DNA from: Pseudoalteromonas sp. MEBiC 03607
GTDB taxonomy: Bacteria; Pseudomonadota; Gammaproteobacteria; Enterobacterales; Alteromonadaceae
Direction of reading: 5' to 3'
Assembly: GCF_004792295.1 (NCBI RefSeq)
Contig: NZ_SRRY01000001.1
Coordinates: 1,870,501 to 1,934,500 of the forward strand
DNA: 64,000 nucleotides
The notes beneath the pieces were generated by a model that saw only the letters and a list, made by a program, of their open reading frames with translations, ran no database searches and was not told the DNA's origin. Position numbers and translations under genes: made by a program. Positions 57,630 to 64,000 of the stretch are shown piece by piece; positions within the stretch are counted from its first letter, which is position 1, and every line of letters begins with the position of its first letter.

Positions 57630-60032
57630 ATGACAAAAAAACTAATCCCATTACCTGTTTCTGCGCTAGCGCCAGAGATTTCTGCAAGCCATGTTGCCAC
57701 TTGCATGCAAAACCCGTATCCAGAAGCACTCCCTTTTATCGGCCAGCAACGAGCACAAAGCGCTCTCGACTTTTCTCTGGGAATGGAACTTCCGGGTTAT
57801 AATGTATATGTGATGGGTGAAGCGGCACACGGTCGTTACACGTTAGTGAAAGATAAACTCACAGCCCATTCTAAAGGCCGCCCAACTCCCAACGAATGGT
57901 TGTATGTAAATAACTACGACGATCACCGTGAGCCAATTGCGCTGTTTATGCAAGCAGGGCAATCGAAGCAGCTTGCCGATGATATCGACTCGTTTATTGA
58001 TGAAGTGCTTGATACTTTTCCTGCGGCATTTGATAACCCTGGGTATCAGCGTAAGAAAAAATCAATTGATCGCGAGTTTACCGACACCTACGATGCAGCT
58101 ATAACTGCAGTAGAAATTGCTGCTCTTGAGCAAAGCGTGGCTCTCATTGAAGAAAATGGTGTGGTTGGCTTTGCTCCACTTATTGACGGTAAGCAACTGA
58201 GTGATAGTGAATTTGCAGCTCTTGAAGAGCCGCTTCGTATAGAGTTTTATGAAGTCATTGAAAAGCTTGAAGATGCGTTAATCGAAGCGCTGATTGAGCT
58301 ACCACGTTGGAAGCGTGAATCATCAGAAAAACTGCGTAACCTTAAAAAATCAACAGCAGAGCTTGCTACTAAACCACTTCTTAAAGCGCTTGAGCATAAA
58401 TATGCAACACATATTGGGGTTCTTCGTTATCTAAAAGATATTCGTGAAGAAATCATTGATGCGGTACTAGAGTGGCTCGACGATGATGACAACGACGAAA
58501 ATAAAGAAGATTTTGACCGCAAAGGTATGCTCACAGATTTCTTTGCGCCAAATATTTTAGTGGAATACAAAGAAGGCGATGCTGCGCCTGTAGTCTATGA
58601 GCCGAACCCAACCTTTGGCAATATCTTTGGCAAGATTGAATATGCAACGTCGCAAGGGTCACTTATCACCAGCTATCGCTCAATTCAGCCAGGTGCATTA
58701 CACCGTGCTAATGGTGGTTATTTGATCATGGATGCAGAGAAAGTTATGTCTAACCCGCAAGTGTGGGATGGCTTAAAACTGTCTTTGAAAACCCATCAAA
58801 TCAAAAACGACTTACCCTACCAAGACAGCTCAGTAGGAAGTAGCTTTACATTACGCCCGCAGCTTATTCCACTTGATGTAAAAATAGTACTTTTAGGGTC
58901 GCGAGAGCTTTATTACACCATAGGTGAATATGACGAAGAGTTTGCTGAGTTATTTCGTGTACTCGCTGACTTTGATTACTACTTACCAAGTAGTGATAAG
59001 CTGCAGTATCAGTTTATTACCAAGGTAACTGAATATTGTCAGCAAACACTTAATTGCACTGTGAATGAAGCGGCGATGGCGAGATTATTAAAGTTTAGTT
59101 ATCGCCAAGCTGAGCATCATAATAAACTCTCAGCTCGTTTTGCTGATGTATTAGAGTTAGTGGCAGAAGCTAGTTTTTATGCTAAACAAGATGAGCAAAC
59201 AGTGATTGATGCTCATCACATAGACGAGGCCATTGTTGGTAAGCAGTATCGAACAGGGCAAATCTCTGAAACCATGCTCAGTGATATCAAAGAGGGGCAA
59301 ATTTTAATTGCTACTGAAGGTCACGCTGTGGGTAAGGTGAATGGCTTAACCGTGCTGCACATTGGCGATACCTCATTTGGTACACCAGCACGCATTACTG
59401 CCACTGTGTACGCAGGTGCTGATGGCGTTATTGACGTTGAACGTGAAGCTGAGCTGGGTAAAGCCATTCACTCAAAAGGGGTGATGCTATTAACCGGTTA
59501 CTTAGGTAATAAATACGCTCAGCAATTTAGCCTGACACTCAGTGCTAATATCGCAATTGAACAAAGCTATGGCTATATCGATGGTGATAGCGCTTCACTG
59601 GCTGAGTTGTGTGCGCTTATATCAGCCATTACTAACTTACCTATTAGCCAATCTATCGCGCTGACAGGGTCAATTAACCAGCATGGTGATGTGCAATCAA
59701 TTGGTGGTGTAAACGAGAAAATAGAGGGCTTCTTTAAGCTTTGTAAAATGCGTGGCTTAACCGGTGAGCAAGGGGTGATTATTCCTAAATCTAATCAAGT
59801 GAACTTGGTGCTTGATGATGAAGTACTCGATGCCGTTGAAAAAGGCCGCTTTAACATTTATGCCGTTGAAACCGTTGATCAAGCATTGAGCTTATTAATG
59901 GATAAAGACGCAGGTGAAATGACCCCACAAGGCTATCCTGATGGCTCTATTAACGCGCTAGCCTTAGCAAGGCTTGCCAATATTGCTGATATCGTAAATG
60001 GCGACAATGATGATGAGAAGGACGCAGAATGA
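57630..60032 (+). CDS. LonB-type AAA protease (YcbZ-like)
   Basis: This 800-aa protein is a Lon-related protease of the YcbZ/LonB group. It has the ATPase-like part with a long inserted helical region (about 170-310) and the C-terminal protease domain with the Ser-Lys pair: Ser in GDSASLAELCALI and Lys in GGVNEKIEGFF. The N-terminal Walker A is not canonical (YVMGEAAHGRYTLVKDKL), as in other members of this group. It would degrade proteins in the cytoplasm. The next gene overlaps it by 4 bases. Confidence 0.92.
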   Translation: MTKKLIPLPVSALAPEISASHVATCMQNPYPEALPFIGQQRAQSALDFSLGMELPGYNVYVMGEAAHGRYTLVKDKLTAHSKGRPTPNEWLYVNNYDDHREPIALFMQAGQSKQLADDIDSFIDEVLDTFPAAFDNPGYQRKKKSIDREFTDTYDAAITAVEIAALEQSVALIEENGVVGFAPLIDGKQLSDSEFAALEEPLRIEFYEVIEKLEDALIEALIELPRWKRESSEKLRNLKKSTAELATKPLLKALEHKYATHIGVLRYLKDIREEIIDAVLEWLDDDDNDENKEDFDRKGMLTDFFAPNILVEYKEGDAAPVVYEPNPTFGNIFGKIEYATSQGSLITSYRSIQPGALHRANGGYLIMDAEKVMSNPQVWDGLKLSLKTHQIKNDLPYQDSSVGSSFTLRPQLIPLDVKIVLLGSRELYYTIGEYDEEFAELFRVLADFDYYLPSSDKLQYQFITKVTEYCQQTLNCTVNEAAMARLLKFSYRQAEHHNKLSARFADVLELVAEASFYAKQDEQTVIDAHHIDEAIVGKQYRTGQISETMLSDIKEGQILIATEGHAVGKVNGLTVLHIGDTSFGTPARITATVYAGADGVIDVEREAELGKAIHSKGVMLLTGYLGNKYAQQFSLTLSANIAIEQSYGYIDGDSASLAELCALISAITNLPISQSIALTGSINQHGDVQSIGGVNEKIEGFFKLCKMRGLTGEQGVIIPKSNQVNLVLDDEVLDAVEKGRFNIYAVETVDQALSLLMDKDAGEMTPQGYPDGSINALALARLANIADIVNGDNDDEKDAE

Positions 60033-60505
60033 TTAATTTATTACTTTTACTGATCATCGGTATTTTTTGCTTTTTAATTTTTAAAAATAGCAAAAAGGCG
60101 AAGCTACAAGCCCTTGAAAATGAAAAACTAGCGGCGGATTTTTTAGCGAACAATAGTAAAGCCGACGATGTTCATGAAACAGCATCTGGGCTGCAGTACA
60201 AAATTGAGCATCGCGGCGACAATGAGGCAAAACCAAGTGCCACCAGTAAAGTCAAGGTTCACTATCATGGTACGCTGTTAGACGGCAGCGTATTTGATAG
60301 TTCAGTGGTCAGAAACTCGCCAATCAGCTTTGGTTTAAATCAAGTCATTGCTGGTTGGACCGAAGGCATACAGCTAATGAGTGAAGGGGATAAGTTTACC
60401 TTTTATATCCCACCGCAGCTTGCATACGGCAGTAAACGGGTAGGCAGCATTCCAGCAGGTTCATTGCTAATATTTGATGTCGAATTGATAAAAATAGAAT
60501 CTTAA
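60029..60505 (+). CDS. FKBP-type peptidyl-prolyl isomerase
   Basis: This 158-aa protein has an N-terminal hydrophobic anchor (INLLLLLIIGIFCFLIF), a short charged linker and one FKBP domain (about 55-156) with VHYHGTLLDGSVFDSS and IPPQLAYGSKRVGSIPAGSLLIFDVEL. It would speed proline isomerisation at the membrane. The start codon overlaps the LonB stop (ATGA), so the two are co-transcribed. Confidence 0.92.
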   Translation: MINLLLLLIIGIFCFLIFKNSKKAKLQALENEKLAADFLANNSKADDVHETASGLQYKIEHRGDNEAKPSATSKVKVHYHGTLLDGSVFDSSVVRNSPISFGLNQVIAGWTEGIQLMSEGDKFTFYIPPQLAYGSKRVGSIPAGSLLIFDVELIKIES

Positions 60506-60509
60506 AATC

Positions 60510-60540
60510 TTAAAAGGCTTCATATTGAAGCCTTTTTTAT
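60510..60540. terminator. Bidirectional terminator
   Basis: An 11-bp perfect stem (60512-60522 with 60526-60536) with flanking A and T lies between the FKBP gene and the convergent lnt. Confidence 0.87.
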
Positions 60541-60543
60541 TTG

Positions 60544-62103
60544 TTATTTCTTAACCCTGATAAACACAGCCACAGCACTGAGTAATATCACCACAATCCA
60601 TACCGGCCAATTACCATATTGACTATAAAGACTATCGCCTTTGATTAAGGTGATATTGGCTTCAAGTACATCAGCTTTAAATTGCGGCATGCTCAACTGT
60701 GATTTAGCAATAGGGTCGTAAACGGCGCTGATACCATTATTCGTTACGCGAATTAGCGGGCGCTGTAATTCTAGAGCACGCATACGGGCTATTTGCATAT
60801 GCTGATGCGGGCCATGAGAGTCGCCAAACCACGCATCATTACTAACGGTAAATAAAATGTCTGAATCACTGCGATAATTACCACGCACTAAATCAGCAAA
60901 AGCAATTTCATAACAAATAGCGGGTAAAATATGTAAGCCGTTTGCCTGTAGATTGTTTTGAACTTCATCGCCTCGAGTAAATGACGACATAGGTAAATCA
61001 AACAGTGGGGCGATTGGACGCAGTAATTCTTGAAATGGCACGAACTCACCGATAGGCAATAATTGGTGCTTTTGATAGCGATTTTTACCTAAATACTGAT
61101 AATGACCTTCGCTATCATCTTGCTCTTTTTTACCTAAGACGATGAGGGTATTAAAAATATTACGGGTGTCGTATTGATAATCCACGATACCGGTGATCAG
61201 GGCTGTGTTGTTAAAAGCTGCTGCACTATCAAGACCGGTTAGGTATTGTGTTGATAGGGCTTCAAGCTCAGGGACAGCAGCTTCTGGCCAAACAATGAGG
61301 TCAGCATTCCAGTGTAGGCGCGTCATGTCTTGGTATTTACTCATAGTATTCCAAAACTCTGACGGTTCAAATCGTAAATGCTGTTTAATGTTCCCTTGTA
61401 CTAAAACTGTTTTAATTGTTTTATCTTGATACTGTAAAGCACTATTACTCGCAATTACGTATAAGCCTGCCAACAAGGTCACAGAGCCGATTAACGGCTT
61501 TATGTCTTTACCTAGCAAACGAAAGAGTGAAAACGCGATGAGCACGCAAACAAGTGTTATACCAAACTCGCCAATCACAGGGGCTAAAAAGTTCAGTGGG
61601 CTGTCGGTTTGTGTATAACCAAAGCTCAACCAAGGAAAGCCTGTTAGCAAAGTGCCACGTAAGTACTCTGTAACCGCAAAGTTGGCAAGCAACAAGCAGA
61701 TAAAGCTATAGGGCCCTTTAGCAAGGCGGGTTGTCAACCAAGCTGCTAGTGCAGGATACAAGGCTAAGTAAGCGCAAAGTAGCACCATCAATGAAATCGA
61801 TGCAATTAATGGCATACCGCCAAAGGTGGCTATTGATACATGCACCCAACTAATACCTGCACCAAACCAGCCTAAACCAAAGATAAAGCCATACTTAGCA
61901 CTTTGCTTAGTGGCCGATTTACCATTTGCCTGCGGATTAATGCAATAGATAAGTATGCCAAGAGAGAGAAAGGCAATATACCAAAGATTATAAGGGGCGT
62001 AGCTTAAGGTTAAAAAGAGGCCCGCAATGAGTGCGAGCCAGGCTTTTTTATCTTTTGCAATAAGGCTTAGCTTAGTTAGCAGTTTCTTCACTGTCGTTAT
62101 CAT
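60544..62103 (-). CDS. lnt: Apolipoprotein N-acyltransferase
   Basis: This 519-aa inner-membrane enzyme adds the third acyl chain to lipoproteins. It has several N-terminal membrane spans and a nitrilase domain with the catalytic Glu in VWPEAAVPE, Lys in KHQLLPIGEF and Cys in PAICYEIAFADLVR. The start is set at the ATG within the end of corC (MITTVKKLL), an overlap of 32 bases; a GTG five codons later would also fit. The longer frame to 62238 lies deep within corC and is not used. Confidence 0.94.
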   Translation of the reverse strand: MITTVKKLLTKLSLIAKDKKAWLALIAGLFLTLSYAPYNLWYIAFLSLGILIYCINPQANGKSATKQSAKYGFIFGLGWFGAGISWVHVSIATFGGMPLIASISLMVLLCAYLALYPALAAWLTTRLAKGPYSFICLLLANFAVTEYLRGTLLTGFPWLSFGYTQTDSPLNFLAPVIGEFGITLVCVLIAFSLFRLLGKDIKPLIGSVTLLAGLYVIASNSALQYQDKTIKTVLVQGNIKQHLRFEPSEFWNTMSKYQDMTRLHWNADLIVWPEAAVPELEALSTQYLTGLDSAAAFNNTALITGIVDYQYDTRNIFNTLIVLGKKEQDDSEGHYQYLGKNRYQKHQLLPIGEFVPFQELLRPIAPLFDLPMSSFTRGDEVQNNLQANGLHILPAICYEIAFADLVRGNYRSDSDILFTVSNDAWFGDSHGPHQHMQIARMRALELQRPLIRVTNNGISAVYDPIAKSQLSMPQFKADVLEANITLIKGDSLYSQYGNWPVWIVVILLSAVAVFIRVKK

Positions 62104-62956
62104 CAGCCTTAGGAATGGTGACTTGCAATTGTAAGATGCGACGGTTATCTGAGTTGGTGACTTTAAATTGCAGGCCATCAATATCAATTGTTTCACCGCG
62201 ACTTGGCATATGACCAAATGCGTGTAAAACAATACCACCTATGGTGTCAGCATCAGAGGTGCTGTAACCGGTTTTAAAATACTCGTTAAAGTCATCAACT
62301 TCAGTCAGTGCTTGTACTGCATAAACGTGTTTAGCTACTTGACGAATATCTTGTTGGTCTTCGCTTTCGTCGTGCTCATCTTCGATTTCACCAACGATGA
62401 TTTCAAGAATATCTTCAATGGTTACTAGACCCGACACGCCGCCGTATTCATCGATGACGATTGCCATATGGTATCGCTGTTGACGGAATTCGTTAAGCAG
62501 TGTGTCAACACGTTTGCTTTCTGGTACGACTACTGCTGGGCGTAAATAATCACGCAAAGAAGGTAACTGCTCATCTTTGTTTAAGATAAGTGGTAATAGA
62601 TCTTTTGCTAATAAAATACCTTCTACATGGTCTTTATCTTCACACACCACTGGGAAACGTGAATGTGTTGAGTCAACCATCATAGGTAACAGTTCTTCAA
62701 GTGGTGTATCAACCTCTAAGGTAACCATTTGCGAGCGAGGGATCATGATGTCACGAACTTTAAGTTCAGATACACCAAGAACTCCTTCGATCATTTCTTT
62801 GGTTTCAGGGTCGATAAGGTCGCGTTCTTGCGCATCGGCAATTACTTCAACCAGCTCTTCTTTATTCTGGGGTTCCCCTTGCAACATTTGGGTTATTCTG
62901 CCCAACCAAGTTTTGCCAGAAGAACCCTGGCTAGATTGCGAGTTGTCGTCGCTCAT
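62072..62956 (-). CDS. corC: CBS-domain protein CorC
   Basis: This 294-aa protein has two CBS domains (about 68-190, with [14 protein letters not shown] and [29 protein letters not shown]) and a C-terminal CorC/HlyC domain. It lacks the membrane DUF21 part, like YbeX of E. coli, which has been linked to magnesium/cobalt efflux and ribosome quality. It lies between ybeY and lnt, as in many gammaproteobacteria. Confidence 0.94.
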   Translation of the reverse strand: MSDDNSQSSQGSSGKTWLGRITQMLQGEPQNKEELVEVIADAQERDLIDPETKEMIEGVLGVSELKVRDIMIPRSQMVTLEVDTPLEELLPMMVDSTHSRFPVVCEDKDHVEGILLAKDLLPLILNKDEQLPSLRDYLRPAVVVPESKRVDTLLNEFRQQRYHMAIVIDEYGGVSGLVTIEDILEIIVGEIEDEHDESEDQQDIRQVAKHVYAVQALTEVDDFNEYFKTGYSTSDADTIGGIVLHAFGHMPSRGETIDIDGLQFKVTNSDNRRILQLQVTIPKADDNDSEETAN

Positions 62957-62978
62957 TGCGTCTAATTGCTCCGTAAAT

Positions 62979-63434
62979 TTAAATATCGTCTCGATATGGG
63001 TCTGCGATGTTCAGATCAGCAAGTAATTGCTTTTCTATGCTTTCCATTTCGAGTGCATCTTCGTCCTTTATATGGTCAAATCCAAGTAAATGCAAGCATC
63101 CATGGATCACCATATGGGCAAAATGGTCATGAAAGGTCTTTTCTTGCTCAATTGATTCGGCCAAAACAATGGCCGGACAAATGATTAAATCACCCACTAA
63201 AGGTAACTCAATACCCGGTGGTGCTTCAAATGGAAACGATAAGACATTAGTCGGTTTATCTTTTCCACGGTAATCATTATTGAGCTGCTGGCTTTGTGCT
63301 TCGTCGCTTATGACGATAGTAAGCTCAGCGTCTTCACGGTAGTTACTAAGGGCTTTATCAGCCCATAGTTGGAATTGTTCAAAGCTAGGTAAGTCGTCAA
63401 ACTCACAGGCTATTTGTAAATCTAATTCGGTCAC
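62979..63434 (-). CDS. ybeY: Endoribonuclease YbeY
   Basis: This 151-aa metal-dependent RNase helps mature 16S rRNA 3' ends and in ribosome quality control. The metal motif [15 protein letters not shown] gives the three His. It overlaps ybeZ by 4 bases and lies 22 bases before corC. Confidence 0.96.
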   Translation of the reverse strand: MTELDLQIACEFDDLPSFEQFQLWADKALSNYREDAELTIVISDEAQSQQLNNDYRGKDKPTNVLSFPFEAPPGIELPLVGDLIICPAIVLAESIEQEKTFHDHFAHMVIHGCLHLLGFDHIKDEDALEMESIEKQLLADLNIADPYRDDI

Positions 63435-64000
63435 GAGTTTGCTTCTTGTTGGTTTGCTTGTGCTTCTTTTGCACGTTGCTTTTCTGCGCGTTTTAAACGC
63501 TCAGCTTCATCATTTCGCTCATAGGCTTCTACGATACGTGCAACAACAGGGTGGCGCACGACATCGTGTGATTGGAAGAAATTAAAACTAATTTCATCTA
63601 CGCCGTTTAATACCTCAATAGCATGACGAAGCCCAGAGCGAGCACCACGTGGTAAGTCAACTTGTGTTATATCACCTGTGATCACTGCTTTTGAATTAAA
63701 ACCAATACGGGTTAAGAACATTTTCATTTGTTCTGCGGTGGTGTTTTGGCTTTCATCAAGAATAATAAAGGCATCATTTAATGTACGACCACGCATGTAA
63801 GCAAGTGGGGCCACTTCAATGATGTTTTTCTCAATTAGCTTTTCTACACGCTCAAAGCCCAGCATTTCGAATAAAGCATCGTAAAGTGGGCGTAAGTACG
63901 GGTCGATTTTTTGGCTTAAATCACCCGGTAAAAAGCCCAGTTTCTCACCAGCTTCAACGGCAGGGCGCGTTAATAAAATACGGCGAATCTCTTGACGCTC
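63431..64000 (-). CDS. ybeZ: PhoH-family ATPase YbeZ (partial, 5' end outside the window)
   Basis: The frame runs off the right edge of the window, so only the C-terminal 189 codons are seen. They contain [20 protein letters not shown], the Walker B segment [11 protein letters not shown] and the GDITQVDLP element typical of PhoH/YbeZ. Walker A lies outside. The protein works with YbeY in RNA processing. The tail is Arg/Lys/Gln/Ala-rich. Confidence 0.94.
   Translation of the reverse strand, partial: ERQEIRRILLTRPAVEAGEKLGFLPGDLSQKIDPYLRPLYDALFEMLGFERVEKLIEKNIIEVAPLAYMRGRTLNDAFIILDESQNTTAEQMKMFLTRIGFNSKAVITGDITQVDLPRGARSGLRHAIEVLNGVDEISFNFFQSHDVVRHPVVARIVEAYERNDEAERLKRAEKQRAKEAQANQQEANS

Noticed and set aside
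61193..62238. Longest lnt frame starting at 62238
   Set aside because: It would lie about 165 bases inside corC, adds a non-conserved N-terminus, and has no ribosome site. A start at 62103 gives the family's length.

Overview
The window reads as chromosome of a marine gammaproteobacterium of the order Alteromonadales, most likely Pseudoalteromonas. The reasons are the A+T-rich coding style, the motY/rnt neighbourhood, the lipB-lipA and dacA-rlpA-rodA-mrdA-rlmH-rsfS-nadD-holA-lptE-leuS order, an lnt-corC-ybeY-ybeZ cluster, and a tmRNA with the tag ANDDNYALAA. The genus is an inference from remembered protein families; no search was run.

Layout. 1-12.4 kb is ordinary chromosome: a 50-aa lipoprotein coupled to an exported VOC-fold lipoprotein, a TonB-dependent receptor, a coiled-coil lipoprotein, a GNAT acetyltransferase, gamma-glutamyltransferase, an aromatic amino acid permease with a TyrR-like box, an EamA exporter behind a possible attenuator, motY, rnt and a FapA-like (DUF342) gene. 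At 12,654-13,011 lies ssrA (tmRNA). A 5.6-kb integrated island follows (12,995-18,591), bounded by an 18-bp direct repeat of the tmRNA 3' end. It carries a tyrosine integrase, a broken Rha-type regulator, a ParB-like protein, a 67-aa unknown, a serine resolvase and an FRG-domain protein. It has no structural phage genes.

Immediately beyond attR (18.7-24.4 kb) is a second accessory block, a three-gene minus-strand cassette: a DUF2235 (Tle1-like) alpha/beta hydrolase with an apparent LecA-like C-terminal domain, a secreted-start protein with two membrane spans, and a 1002-aa protein I do not recognise. This cassette and the FRG island are the best places in the window for undescribed biology.

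24.6-44.2 kb returns to chromosome: enoyl-CoA hydratase family, TauE/SafE permease, a binding-protein/chemoreceptor pair, an NAD(P)-binding protein, mnmC, fabB (with a FabR-like operator), pdxB, asd, fimV (with seven 111-bp tandem repeats), an unrecognised 179-aa beta-rich protein, an M28 peptidase lipoprotein, and a metallo-beta-lactamase-fold protein divergent from a TetR regulator with two operator-like sites. 44.2-56.9 kb is one long minus-strand run for lipoylation, cell elongation (PBP5, RlpA, RodA, PBP2), ribosome factors, NAD synthesis, DNA polymerase delta, LPS assembly and leucyl-tRNA synthetase. 57.1-60.5 kb holds a zinc-ribbon protein, a LonB-type protease and an FKBP isomerase on the plus strand. 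60.5 kb to the end is lnt-corC-ybeY-ybeZ on the minus strand, with ybeZ cut by the window edge.

Several starts were moved from the longest frame to the codon with a Shine-Dalgarno sequence or the family's usual N-terminus; these are stated entry by entry.
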